A stretch of DNA of 64,000 nucleotides from Petunia secreta (Eukaryota > Streptophyta > Magnoliopsida > Solanales > Solanaceae): positions 25,687,501-25,751,500 of the forward strand of contig JARKIP010000023.1 in the NCBI GenBank assembly GCA_029990175.1, read 5' to 3'. The notes beneath the pieces are model-generated. The model was not told the origin of the DNA, did no database searches, and saw nothing but the letters and a program-made list of their open reading frames with translations. The position numbers were made by a program, and so were the translations under genes. The stretch's first letter is position 1, and each line of letters begins with the position of its first letter. Positions 1-11,699 of this stretch are shown here, piece after piece.

Positions 1-541
1 CAATTATGGAAAGCCAATACTCATGCTAGCAAGTATTCAATTTAGTAAAGTTATTACTAGAATGACTTCAACGGTCAGTGCCCACAAAAGGAACTTCTAA
101 ATTTGCACCCTCTATACCCCGACCCACTGAAAAAAGTTAGGTACCAAATATCCTTACTCTTCTAGGGGTTCGGCAGATTCTGCTTGTAGTAAATCATATT
201 TATGTATACAGGGGAAAAATAGAGAAAAGGACTGAAAAATAATAACCAAATAACTTTGGCCAGAAAAACTATGAATCGATATAGTATTATTATTTATGGA
301 ATTGGTTAAGAATGATGCTAGTACAATTCCTTTACAATTTATGAGCCATGCTTTGCAATTAGTTCAAATTTGCAGCAGAGGGACAAAAGCTCTGCCAACT
401 TACTAAAATTGGTTTGGGCATCTTCACAAGCAGTAATGAGGCCCAAGCCAGAAAAACCCTCTCTTGAAAGTTAAAGAAATGAAAAAAAAAGGATTAAGAA
501 GAAAATAGGAAGAAACTACTGTAGATGTTTAAATTAATGGC
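1..541. other. Unassigned AT-rich flank
   Basis: No open frame or recognisable repeat motif was found on either strand. It follows the 3' end of the CACTA transposase remnant, so it may be the decayed 3' part of that element, but no CACTA terminal inverted repeat was seen. Confidence 0.4.
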
Positions 542-3229
542 TTACTTAATAAATGGCTTTACGGCTGCGCAATTAAGCAACACATATCGATTGGCTTGAG
601 TCTTCATGAAAGTAGTCAAGGGAAATATTGAGGAGCTTCCAGCTGATTTACCTTGTGGAGGGAACATAGAAGACATTTCAGCAGCCTCATTACGATTCAG
701 TTCATCATCCACTCGTCTAGGCCTATTCACCCTTGACTCAATTGCCTCAAAGTAACGGGAATAAAAAGTTAGAGCTTCTTCAACTATGTAACCTTCAGCT
801 ATGGAACCTTCCGCTTGTGCCTTATTCCCTACGATGGATTTAAAATGGCCTAATAATCTGTAATAAAAATGAAAAGGTTTGACTAAGCAGTTCCATAAAA
901 ATAATTTGAAAAGATTAATTCAAAATTGTGAACAAGGAATATTTTACCTTTCAACAAAATACATCCACCTGTAATGTACCGGGCCACCTTGTACTGCTTC
1001 ATCCACTAGATGGAAAGTTAAACAAACCATTACAATTAAGAAAGATAGAGGAAACAGAATCTCCAAGTGACAAAGTGTGAATACAATACGATCTTGTAGC
1101 TTTTCCAAATGTGCGAGGCTCAAACTTTTAAGACAAAGTTATCTGAAAAAACGAAGAAAGCTCTACCATGACCGCAACAACTTGATCTGGCAGCACATCG
1201 TGAATTACTACCGATAATAACTGTTCCATCATAATATGATAGTCATGACTCTTTAATCTGAAGATCCTCTTCTGCTCCATATCAACACAACGAGATTTAT
1301 TACTTGCATAACCATCTGGTACCGAGATATTCTTTATAGTTTTGAGGAATGCCCCTTTCTTATAACGTGGAATTGTAAAGATGGAAAGTCGACAATCTTC
1401 ATTCTCATCAGGCTAAAGATCGTGGCTTATACCCATATTTTGTAGATCTCTCGGGCCTTAGTACTATCCTTTGACTTATCTTTATCATTAAGCAGTGAAT
1501 ATATAATATTTTCAAACACATTTTTTTTAATGAGCATAACATCTGAATTATGAGGCGAGGAGTTGAATTCCCAGTATGGAAGGTTAAAAAATATGCTTAT
1601 TTTTTCTCTAGTGTTGCGTTGTACCTTCTCTAGATCTTTTCTTTCTCTCATTAAACTCTGATGGCCTTCCAAATGTAACATCAATGTCTTTTACCTGTTG
1701 CAAAATCTCTAATCCAGACAACTTTTTTGGCAGGTTCCTTTCCTCCACATTGCCATCAAAGCGACGTCTCATCAATCTGAATTTATGAGTTCTTACTAAA
1801 AACCGACGATGACCAATGAAGCAACATTTTTTACTATGTCGAAGCCGACAAGGTTCTGTATCAAAATTACACTTAGGACATGCCAAACCAGTATGTGTGT
1901 TCCAACCAGATAAGATATCTAGTCCAAGAAAGTCGCTAATGTTCCACATAAGAGCTGCTAGCATTCTAAACATCTCGTTCTTTGATGAATCAAAAGTTTC
2001 CACACCCTCAATCCACAACTAATTCAACTCTTTAATAAGGGGTTGTAGGTAAACGTCAATATTATAACCCGGCGCACGTGGACCTGGAATGATCATCAAA
2101 AGAATGAGATTTGGTTGTTTCATACACAGCCAAAGAGGAAAATTATATGGTACCAAAACAACTGGCCAAACACTGTAGCTTGTACTCATCGTGCCAAAAG
2201 GTTTGAAACCATCACTTGCTAGTCCTAGTCGAACATTTCATGAATCAGAAGAAAAATCTGGAAACGTTGAGTGAACCTCTTCCATGCCTCACCGTCTCTA
2301 GGATGCCTCTTAATTCCATCTTTGTTACCCACCTCCACATGCTATCTCATATGCTCTGTTGTCTTAGAGCACATGAAAAATTACTGCAACCTTGGTTTTA
2401 ATGAAAAGCAACGAAGAATTTTTGCAGGCTTCTTCTTTTGCTTGTTTTACTTCTTACCTAAGGCAGGCACGCGATCTTTATTTATTATCATATTAGACTT
2501 CCATCTAGAAGTGTGACGATACTTACAAGTTTCCTCGTTAGCATCACTTCCCCAATATAACATACAGTCATTTGGACAACCATCTATCTTGATATAATCA
2601 AGACAAAGCTTACGGATGGTTTTCTTAGCCTCATAAAAAGAATCAGAGATCCAAGCAAAGTTAAATGTGTCCCTCAACAAATCTAATATCATAGTCATTC
2701 CCTTGCGACTTAGCCCTGACAAACACTTTATGTGATACAGTTTTAATAAAAACTCCAGTTTCGAGTACTCAGACCCTTCATTCAATTCTTGACTTCCATC
2801 TCTAAGCAATTTAAGAAAATCACTATGATTTGAAGCAGACTCATCATTTAAAATTTCTACTCCCGCTACTTGTGACGGAACTTCATCGATATCTTCCTGC
2901 CTTGAGCCCGCAAATTCTTCATTAATTAGAAATTCTATGGGATTTTTAGGAGGCAATGCATTCCACATAACCTCTATGTTTCTATCATTATGCATTACAA
3001 TTCTTTCAGCATGAATAGTCCAAGTGACATAATTTTCGGGAAATGGCTTGCAAATTAAATGCGCAAACACTATATCTCAAGTTTGCTACCACCGAAATCT
3101 ACATTCAGGACAAGGACATTTTATTTTATCTCCCACAATTGTATTTTTAAATGCAAGATCCAGAAATTGGTTCAAACCAATCAAGTATTCAGTGGTGTTC
3201 GTTGGCTTTCCAATCCATATTTTATCCAT
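542..3229 (-). pseudogene. CACTA (En/Spm) transposon TNP2-type transposase, multiply broken
   Basis: TNP2-type transposases cut and paste CACTA DNA transposons in the nucleus. Reading down the minus strand, the start at 3229 opens a transposase-associated N-terminal domain (MDKIWIGKPTNT, then the cysteine pattern CPCPEC). Two in-frame stops follow at 3088-3086 and 3079-3077. An open stretch at 3070-2447 then carries CMLYWGSDANEETCKYR. The conserved core (RLGLASDGFKPFGTMS, IIPGPRAPGYNIDVYLQPL, LWIEGVETFDSSKNEMFR, WNTHTGLACPKCNFDTEPC) runs from about 2330 to 1690. The DGYASNKSRCVDMEQKR and SHDYHIMMEQLL motifs lie near 1330-1200. A DUF4218-like end (EGSIAEGYIVEEALTFYSRYFE, shortened here to its key part EGSIAEGYIVEE, and NRPRRVDDELNR) lies at 850-542. 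Frames change several times, and introns may explain some of the shifts. Family membership is secure from many collinear motifs; terminal repeats were not found. Confidence 0.9.
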
Positions 3230-3731
3230 TAGACAGTATTAACTATTGATGTGAAATAGCATATCTGATGAACTTTTCAAAGTAAAAGTCATAGAGAGTA
3301 ACATGAAGTTAAGCTAAAAAGTATCTATGGTTCATTAAACTATGTAAAAAGTTAGTTCTCTAAAAATTGCTTTAAGTCAGTGCTTAATCACAGTGAATGT
3401 TTCAAAGCAAAATTTTTAGAGAAAACACTAAACCAAATCTCAAGTGAATAGTTCATTGACACAATTGATCAAACATTTAACAAATTTAAAGCAATTGAAA
3501 TGACGACATACAACCGCAGAGTTCAAATATCAACATAAAAAATCACAGAAAAATCAATTTTCAATCCTAAATTTCAAATTTTAACTTGAGAGTTTAGATT
3601 TCAAACTTACAATTTCAAGCAATTGAAACGACGACATAATCTCGATTTTGAATTAAACACAAAAATATTAAAAAAAATATATATGAGACAAATACTAAAG
3701 TGAAAAGTTCTATGAGGCAATTAAACTAACA
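3230..3731. other. AT-rich spacer between CACTA remnant and LTR A
   Basis: AT-rich with short internal repetitions such as CAATTGAAA/GACGACATA (near 3490-3510 and 3614-3630), which could be subterminal repeats of the CACTA element. No gene and no clear terminal repeat was seen. Confidence 0.4.
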
Positions 3732-4404
3732 TGACCCGAATTTTCGGCTAGGCCGTGCAAGCACCCGACATCCTCCCCTAGACATGTCGGGCGAACCCTT
3801 ACCAACTGAATCAGGAAAATAAATATAAATCCAACTCACAAATAAGAACAAGACTTAGAAAAGCACAGACATACTGATACTTCTAAGCTGTACAAAAGAA
3901 ATTAGAGTTGACTACCCAACATACTAGGTTTAGGGCTATCCAGACAGACATCTAAGAATAAAAATGAAGTATAAACATCTCCTGAAGGGAGCAAAATACA
4001 ACTGAGATAATAAACATAAAATTGGTGGCCATCCTAAATAAAAGTTGGCTCACCTTGACAGCTGAAGTCGTCTTCGCTCCTCAACAACGTGGCGAACTCA
4101 ATCTTGGAGCGAACCTACCGAAACGAACTAAATGGACAAGAAACAAACAGTAAAAAAGGGTGAGTCAAAAGGACTCAATAAGTGAGGGCTAGCTAGCCAC
4201 CTCAAAGAAGCAGATATGCTAGCCAGGGAGAAGAAAAGCAGATAAACAAAATCCATCTTACTTAAACTATAAAAAGGCAGAGCCAGATAATAATTGGAAA
4301 CACGTATGGAATCATAAACTCATAAACAACAAGGAACATAAGATAGACAGAACATATAGGTTTTTAGGTATCCCGAACATATCAACAATCAGAAATACAA
4401 ATTG

Positions 4405-4599
4405 TTGCGGCGTGCAGCTCGATCCATATATTTATACTATTGCGGCGCGCAACCTGATCCATATATTTATACTGTTCCGGTGTGCAACTCGATCCATATA
4501 TTTATACTATTGCGTCATGCAACCCGATCCATATATTTATACTGTTGCGTCGTGCAACCCGATCTATATATTGATACTGTTGCGGCGGGCAACCCGAGA
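4405..4599. repeat. 35-bp minisatellite in LTR A
   Basis: Five full units start exactly 35 bp apart at 4405, 4440, 4475, 4510 and 4545, with a partial sixth at 4580. Each unit joins GATCCATATATTTATA to an imperfect hairpin TTGCGGCGTGCAAC. Read on the LTR sense strand, every unit contains TATAAATATATGGATC. Confidence 0.95.
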
Positions 4600-4764
4600 T
4601 ACGAGCCAAAAATATATAGGCAAACTGAAATATGTCCACAACATGGTATACATACCGCACACATAGAACACAACACGATACACAAAATAGTCAGCATCCT
4701 GTGCAATGAAATAGGATGAATGTGTATTATGCAATACAGTCACATATGCATGATACCTATCTCC

Positions 4765-5024
4765 AGCGCGGGACTCTCATCGTCTACCTGGAGATATATG
4801 AAATAAAAATCCTTCACCAATACGGGACTCTCAACCACTATCAGAAAGTATATGCAATGATAACCCTTCACTGGGTCAGGACTCTCATCAATTATCAGGA
4901 AGTATATCCAATGTTGACACTTCACCGGCTCGGGACTCTCATCGATTACCGAGAATTATATGCAATAATAACCCTTCACCGGCTCGGGACTCTCATCGAT
5001 TATCGGGAAGTATATGTCAAGCTC
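4765..5024. repeat. 54-bp minisatellite in LTR A
   Basis: Units start at 4765, 4819, 4873, 4927 and 4981, an exact 54-bp step. The core is CGGGACTCTCATCGATTA followed by AAGTATATGCAATAATAACC. Other copies of this LTR have one such unit (for example near 6390 and 57970-58020) or two (D, about 18530-18640), so this array is an expansion specific to copy A. Confidence 0.95.
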
Positions 5025-5179
5025 AAAACCAAAGTACAATGCTCATATGCTCAATGTAATACCAACAACAGGGCATAACATATAATATAAATTTTAAATC
5101 CAAAGCTAAGGCGTAATGAGTACGCCTATCGGCAGCTACACACGTAAAGAACACGTGGTAGAGTCCACAAGGCCAAGGG

Positions 5180-7257
5180 TGACACGACCCGGAATCCGGC
5201 TAGGCCGTGCGAGCACCCGACATCCTCCCCTAGACCCGTCGGGCGAACCCTTACCAATTAAATTAGAAAAATGAATATAATTCAACTCATAAAGAAGAAA
5301 AAGACTTAAAAAAAGCACAGACATACAGATACCTCTAAGCTGTACAGAAGAAATTATAGCTAACTACCCGGCATACTAGGTTTAGGGCTATCCAGAGTAG
5401 ACATCTAAGAGCATGAAAGAAGACAGATACCTCCTGAACGGAGGAAAATCCAACTGAAATAATAAACATAAAACTGGTGCCCATCCTGAATAAAAGCTGG
5501 CTCACCCAGACAGCTGAAGTCGTCTTCGCTTCTTCACAACGTGGCGAACTCAATCCTGGAGCGAACCTGCCGAAACGAAATAGATAGACAAGAAACAAAC
5601 AACAAACAAGGGTGAGTCAGAATGACTCAATAAGTGGGGCAGACTAGCCACATCAAAGAATAGGATTGCTAGCCAAGGAGAAGAAACAGATAGACCAAAT
5701 TCTTCTTATTTAAATTATAAAAAGGTAGAGCCAGATAATAACTAGAAACACGTATCAAACCATAAACTAAACCAGGAATACGAGCTAGAAACATATCAAC
5801 AAATAAGCAATGCACGTATAAGCAGAACAGTAGTTATGTACCACAAGTCTACACAATGGTATGAAATGAAATGAAATGAGATGAAATGAAATATGATGCA
5901 AAGGGTCACATGTGCCCGTAATCCCATCCCGAAGTGGAATACTCCTGCATTCGAGGGGAATTCAATCTGATAACCAACTGGAGCGAAATACTCCTGCTCT
6001 TGGAGCGGAATAATCCTACATCCGATATAATAAAAACCAGAGGCAGAATACTCCTGCACTCTACTGGGGCGGAATACTCCTGCACCCGATATAATGTAAA
6101 GCTGAGGCGGAATACTCCTGCACTCAGTATCTGACATAAGAGCGGAATACTCCTGCTCCTGGGGCGGAATACTCCTGCATCCAATATGATATAAACCAGA
6201 GGCGGAATACTCCTGCACTCGCCTGGGGCGGAATACTCCTGCACCCGATAAAATGTAAACCAGAGGTAGAATACTCCTACACTCTCCTGGGGCGGAATAA
6301 TCCTTCTCCCAATATGATATGCAACGTAATGCGTATGAATGACATATAATGAATAAGAATGCAATGTGATGCAATAATAACGCTTCACCGGCGCGGGACT
6401 CTCATCGACAGCCGGGACGTATATGCCAACTCATAGCCAGAGTACAATGCTCAAATCCTCAATGCAATACCAAAAACTGTACATAACATATAATATAAAA
6501 TGTAATTCCAAAGCTAAGGCGTAATGAGTACGCCTATCGGCAGCTACACACATAAAGAACACGTGGTAGAAAATCCACGAGGCCGGGTGCCTCCAAAGAA
6601 ATGGATATAAACACTTACCTCGTTTCAAAGTTAACACTGTTACTCAACAGCCGCTTTATCCTTTGGATACACTGCCAAACTATCCTGCTTATTCAATAAG
6701 CAGAAAATATATCAATTTAGGCTAAAGGCTTCATTCCTCACATCGTAGGGCAATCCGGTTAGGAACCTGATACCTTATTCGCATACGCAGGCCAGACCTA
6801 TGTATAGGGTTCCAATTCACATAACAAAATCCTAAATAAATTACATTTATATGTTGCCCATAACTCACTGAGTACCAATATATAATCAGTTCTATTATCG
6901 GGGTCCAATTGACCCTCTAAACTATCAATTTAATTCATTAGGACGATGTCTAATACCCCGATTTTTACCGTTAAAATATATTTAAATGCACATAATAAAC
7001 TAAAATAATGCATTAAGATAATTACCTGAATGTTTCGGGGTAAAAATTCTTATCTTTCTCCGGCTCTTTTCTCATTTTCTGACATTTTCTTTTCTGTTTA
7101 CGTTTTCACTGTTTCTTGCTATCTGCTCCTCTGTTTTCGTCTGAAAATTTAAGCTAAGAATCCCTTAGCACGCCTCTTAAATTGTGTTTTGTTTCTTTCT
7201 CTTTTTGTCTTTTATTTTTCTTTTATTTTCTTTTACTTTTATATTTTCTTTTCCTAA
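5180..7257 (-). mobile_element. Truncated LTR, copy B of the gypsy-like family
   Basis: Minus-oriented LTR starting at the intact family terminus TGACACGACCCGGAATCCGG. It contains in order the acceptor-like block, the GGAGCGGAAT minisatellite, the single 54-bp unit, the GTAAGTGTTTATATCC block (as reverse complement near 6605-6622), the ATTATCGGGGTCCAATT block and a pyrimidine-rich stretch that is the complement of the A/G-rich tract of the other copies. It ends at about 7257, where plus-oriented copy C begins, so the first several hundred bases of the LTR are lost. Confidence 0.85.
5935..6312. repeat. Composite GGAGCGGAATACTCCTGC minisatellite in LTR B
   Basis: Tandem but irregular blocks of GGGCGGAATACTCCTGCAC and GAGCGGAATACTCCTGCTC separated by CCGATATAATGTAAA-like spacers. 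The blocks are near-palindromic around GGAATACTCC. Long open frames on both strands here are a by-product of the repetition. Confidence 0.9.
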
Positions 7258-7639
7258 ATTGATATATTTTTTTGTTTATTGAATAGAGTGGGATCGTTTG
7301 GCAAGGAAACCAAAGGATAAAGCAGTTGTTGATTAGCCGTACTAACTTTTTGAAGAGGTAAGTGTTTATATCCATTTCTTTGGAGGCACCTGGCCTCGTG
7401 GATTTTCTACCACGTGTTCCTTACGTGTGTAGCTGTCGATAGGCGTACTCATTACGCCTTAGCTTTGGATTTACATTATATATTATATGTTATGTCCTAT
7501 TGTTAGTATTGCATTGAGGATCTGAGCATGGTAGTCTGGCTGTGAGTTGGCATCTACTTCCCAGCTGTCGATGAGAGTCCCCCGCCGGTAAAGGGTTATT
7601 ATTGCATCATATTGCATTCATATGCATTACATTGCATAT

Positions 7640-7875
7640 CATATCGGGTGCATGAGTATTCCGCCCCAGGGGAGTGCAGGAGTATTCCGCCTCTGGTTTA
7701 TATCACATTGAGGGTAGGAGGATTCCGCCCTCGGAGCAAGAGGATTCCGCTCCATTGCATCATATTGAGGATAGGAGGATTCCGCCCTCGGAGCAGGAGG
7801 ATTTCGCTCCATTGCATCATATTGAGGGTAGGAGGATTCCGACCTCGGAGCAGGAGGATTCCGCTCCATTCATTT
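7640..7875. repeat. Composite GCAGGAGTATTCCGCC / GAGGATTCCGC minisatellite in LTR C
   Basis: Alternating blocks of GGAGGATTCCGCCCTCGGAG and AGGATTCCGCTCCATTGCAT separated by ATATTGAGGGTA. The period is about 57 bp for the paired unit (TTGCATCATATTGAGG recurs near 7754 and 7811). Confidence 0.9.
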
Positions 7876-8035
7876 GGCACATGTGACCCTTTGCATCATA
7901 TTTCATTTCATCTCATTTTATTTCATTTCATTTCATTCATACCATTGTGTGGACTTGTGGTACATAACTATTGTTCTGCTTCTACGTGCATTGCTTATTT
8001 GCCTATATATTTCTGGCTCATATTCTGTGCTGCGG

Positions 8036-8205
8036 GGATCGGGTTGCACGCCGCAACGTTATAAATATATGGATCGGGTTACATGCCGCAACGTTATAAA
8101 TATATGGATCGGGTTGCACGCCGCAACGGTATAAATATATGGATCGGGTTGCACTCCGCAACAAGATGAATATATGGATTGGGTTACACGCCGCAACAGG
8201 ATGTA
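8036..8205. repeat. 35-bp TATAAATATATGG minisatellite in LTR C
   Basis: Units start 35 bp apart (GGGTT at 8041, 8076, 8111, 8146, 8181). Each has TATAAATATATGGATCGGG plus the hairpin GTTGCACGCCGCAAC. The last two units have lost the exact TATAAATA. Confidence 0.95.
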
Positions 8206-8929
8206 TTTCTGATTGTTGATGAGTTCGGGATACCTATATGTTTTTTTGTCTTACGTTCCTAGTTGTTGATGAGTTTGTCATTCCATACGTGTTTCTAGTT
8301 ATTATCTGGCTCTGCCTTTTTATAATTTAAATAAGAGGAATTTGATTTATCTGTTTCTTCTCCCTGACTAGCTATTCTATTCTTTGAGGTGGCTAGTCTG
8401 CCCCACTTATTGAGTCCTTTTGACTCACCCTTGTTTGTTGTTTGTTTCTTGACTATCTATTTCGTTTCGGCAGGTTCGCTCTAGGATTGAGTTCGCTGCG
8501 TTGTTCAGGAGCGAAGACGACTTCAGCTATCAGGGTGAGCCAGCTTTTATTCCGGATGGCCACAAGTTTATTGGTTATCATTTCAGTTGCATTTTGCTCC
8601 CTTTAGGAGGTATCTGTCTTCTTTTGTACTCTTAGATGTGTAGTCTGGATAGCCCTAAACCTAGTATGTTGGGTAGTCAGCTGTAATTTCTTTTGTACAA
8701 CTTAGAGGTATTAGTATGTCTGTGTTTTGTTTTAAGTGTTGTCCTTATCTATGAATTGTTATATTTATTTTCCTAATTTAATTGTAAGGGTTCGCCCGAC
8801 GGGTCTAGGGGAGGAAGTCGGGTGCCCGCACGACCTAACCGGATTTTGGGTCGTGTCATTTATCAATCTCAACCTTGATGAATGAGTCGTCTACATAATC
8901 CCTATCGTCGATTTGAGATCGAAGGTAAG

Positions 8930-9930
8930 ATGAATAAGAGCAAGTAAGATAAATGAGGCTCTTAGATACCCTGCTAAGGATAACTCGTTAAGCCATGAAA
9001 AAATTAATGGAGTTAGTGAAACCAAACAAAGATTTAGAATTGGTTGATCTACCTTTGAGCCTAACGCCACTGGGGACAAGTGGGTTCTCAAAATATACGA
9101 TTGACTTATTGTAGTATTGAAAAAATATGGGTGAATTCTTGAAGTAAAGATTTCAAGAAATCATTCCATGTCTCTTTCACAAAAATATTATATAAATAAA
9201 TTTTCTTGAACGATTTAATATGCAAGAGGGCATACTCATATATACTTCTATTTCTAGAGCCGAAGGTTTAAGTTGGAGGATGTGTCCTCGTAAACCCATA
9301 AGAATATGATTTGGCTCATGATGCCCGATGTCTATTATTTTAATTAGCATATATCAATCTGGCTTATAAAAGAAATACTGGAAATCAGTCAAAATGAGAC
9401 AGAGGTATCTCAAAAGCACAGCCGATTATCCTTGTATTGTCAAGGAAAGGATATGCAAATCAATGGCTATACTTATAATGATTGAGAAGGAGATTTAGAT
9501 TAGAGAAAGTCTAAATGAGAGTTTTTCCTTCTTTGCTAAACAATATATTGTTGAATAGCAAGAACAATTATTAGCCTTTTTTACAATAAAAGCTGAATTT
9601 GTAGCACTTTCAACAACTGTGCAAGAAGCTATTTAGCTAAAATGTCTTTATTATAAATTTGGATGTGCTTGATAGTGTTATTGAATTTGTGATAATTAAG
9701 CATGATAGGCAAATCTCAATAACTCGAAAAAAATTTCAAGTATCATGGAAAGACGAATTGATATTAAGTATAATTCTGTTAATTAGAGACATAGTTGTAC
9801 ATTGAGAAGTGAATATGAAATACATCTCTACGCAACATATGATAGCAGACCCGATAGTGAAACCCATAGCATTTGGTGTTTATAAATGATATATGAAGTC
9901 ATTGGGTTTGCGTAGATGTTGATGTATTTT
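8930..9930 (+). pseudogene. Dead Ty1/copia (Tnt1-like) RT and RNase H remnant
   Basis: A heavily mutated copia pol tail. Near 9030-9090 the reading DLELVDLPLSLTPLGTSGF resembles the start of the copia RT block. Near 9448-9515, INGYTYND followed by EGDLD and RKSK matches the RNase H segment that includes the catalytic Asp. Near 9588-9645, KAEFVALSTTVQEAI matches the RNase H region around the conserved Glu. RIDIKYN follows near 9755. Stops and frame changes occur every few dozen bases, so it is ancient. The RT catalytic block is not visible. Confidence 0.8.
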
Positions 9931-11640
9931 TTTTTAATTTTTCCAAGCATGTTCACATACAACTGCATTATTGAAGTTAATATAGTTGCAGCCTAAATTA
10001 GTTAGTGTTGTTGATTCATATACATAAAATATTTTTATGTTTAGTACATAAATTTGAAGTATGTCAGACAAATAAAAGATTGGCCTATTCACATAGGAAA
10101 TCACCTCTATTGTCTAGGTGACTAATAGGTATGAGACAATTACAAACTTATTATTATCAGAAGTGATAATAATAGAGAGCTAGCTAGAATTTTATAATAT
10201 GAATGTCATTTGGATTGTGATTAATCATTTATTATTAAATGTGGTAGTATGTCTTAATGCCAGATGCGAGTTCTGATTGATAAATGTATGAGTAGATGTG
10301 AAAACTAGAAGTTAGACATGAGTTGTCTAAACTATCATCTGCATGGTATTTAGTTTGTGAGAGACATACGATCCATGGAAAATGAGTCAATATTGTGATA
10401 CGTGATTCATACCACATGTGCATAAAATAACTTATGGGCAAACAAGTTTAAATCTCTTCTTGGTTATATATGAAGCCCTACATATTATGAATATTTTCTT
10501 TCTTTATACCCTCATGACTTTGATCAGTTTTTCGAGATTCAATTTGGTATTTACTATTTTAAGGTGTTGTCTAGAGATCATGGATGATTCGGTCTGGCAG
10601 AAGATTTATAGAACATCAAATCAGATTGAGATTAAGAGAATCATGAGATGAGGAAGATCATTGATGAGTATTATCACATTAATTGTGTTCATTGGTACCC
10701 TTTATGATTTTCTTTGAGACAAGAACATAATGATGAACTTATATTACTACAAAGAGATTGTGAGAGATATAAATATGGTAAATGATCTAAGGTACTGCAT
10801 ACTACAATCTTCTCCAACGTTCCATTCAATCAATATGATATATATTCTTAACAGATGTATAGCAACCGAGCTCTCGAAGTATATGCACTGGTCACACGGT
10901 CTAGTCGTTATGTGTGAAGGTTACCGAATATAAAAGAAATAAGAGTTGACCCATGTGAGTGGGAGATGATGAAAATGGGATTTGAATCACACATGTGGGT
11001 CAAATTGTATTCCATGTTCTAATAAAGTTAATATATATAATTTTTTATATATATTGTATTATATCTATTATAAAAGAAAAGGGACATGACTATTAGGAGT
11101 TTAATTTTTGAAAAGTTTTATACTATCAGTGCTATAAGTAAATTTATATTGGAAGAAACTTATGGAGGTTTTTTCTTACCACTCCTCTAAAAGTTAACGT
11201 CCCTCTGTGTTCTTCAAAAAGGAGCAGAAAACTTTCGAAACTCTCTTTTTCTCCTCTTGGGAAGAACTTCTATGGAAGATTCCTACGTAGAACGTAAGCG
11301 GTCTTCTACGAATTTGGAACAGTCTTCTATAACAATTACGACCTTAAATATAGAACTTTTGATGTAGCTCGTGTTCTTATAGCATGTGATTTCATCGTTG
11401 ACTAGTAAAACAAATACAGAATGATCTTGGGAAAACTGCGTGTTCTTAGATTGTGAGTAATCCTTCACTTTCGTCAACACGAAAAGTGGAGTTTCTTAAA
11501 ACGAGATTCAGAGTCTTATTACTAGGAAAGGGAACATAGTTAAGAACCAAGTAGGTATTGCAGAAGAGATAAGTGGGCTTCACAAAGAACTTCTAGGGTC
11601 AGCAACTGCTCAAATTCCCACCATAAAGCCCGCTTTTACG
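9931..11640. other. AT-rich sequence, possibly 3' UTR and LTR of the dead copia element
   Basis: It follows the RNase H remnant in the same orientation. A purine-rich GAGTGGGAGA at about 10957-10966 followed by TGATGAAAATGGGATTTGA could be a polypurine tract and LTR start. No matching second LTR is present in the window, so the boundary is inference. No gene was recognised. Confidence 0.3.
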
Positions 11641-11699
11641 AGATTTAGGTCTCAATCCAGCTCTCTTTTTTGTCATTTGATTTACCCAGTACACTTCTT

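Larger units (their letters stand above)
3732..5179 (-). mobile_element. Truncated LTR, copy A of the gypsy-like family
   Basis: Minus-oriented LTR fragment. Its left edge is the family's LTR 3' terminus (TGACCCGAATTTTCGGCTAG, with an internal gap relative to TGACACGACCCG). It proceeds through the same landmarks as the other copies: the reverse complement of the AGGGTGAGCC and GGCAGGTTCGC blocks, a 35-bp array, a 54-bp array and the CGTAATGAGTACGCC block. It stops abruptly at 5179, where a second LTR terminus begins. The 5' part is missing. No coding capacity. Confidence 0.85.
7258..8858 (+). mobile_element. Truncated LTR, copy C of the gypsy-like family
   Basis: Plus-oriented LTR beginning just upstream of the TATA-like GATATATTTTTTTG and ending at GGGTCGTGTCA (8858). 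The sequence after the end is not a primer binding site, so this is a solo or 3' LTR remnant. A donor-like AGGTAAGT lies at 7356-7363, the acceptor-like TTTCGTTTCGGCAG ends at 8473, and TCAGGGTGAGCC follows. Arms shared with copy B make a long inverted repeat. Confidence 0.85.

Noticed and set aside
1..3731. Terminal inverted repeats of the CACTA element
   Set aside because: I looked for CACTA-type ends on both sides of the transposase and found no convincing pair.
4405..4599. Direct repeats with regular spacing, CRISPR-like at first glance
   Set aside because: Whole 35-bp units repeat head to tail with no unique spacers, inside a plant LTR; it is a minisatellite.
5796..6388. Minus-strand frames of 192 and 160 residues in LTR B
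   Set aside because: They overlap in different frames, run through the minisatellite and lie inside an LTR with no conserved protein; they are by-products of repetition.
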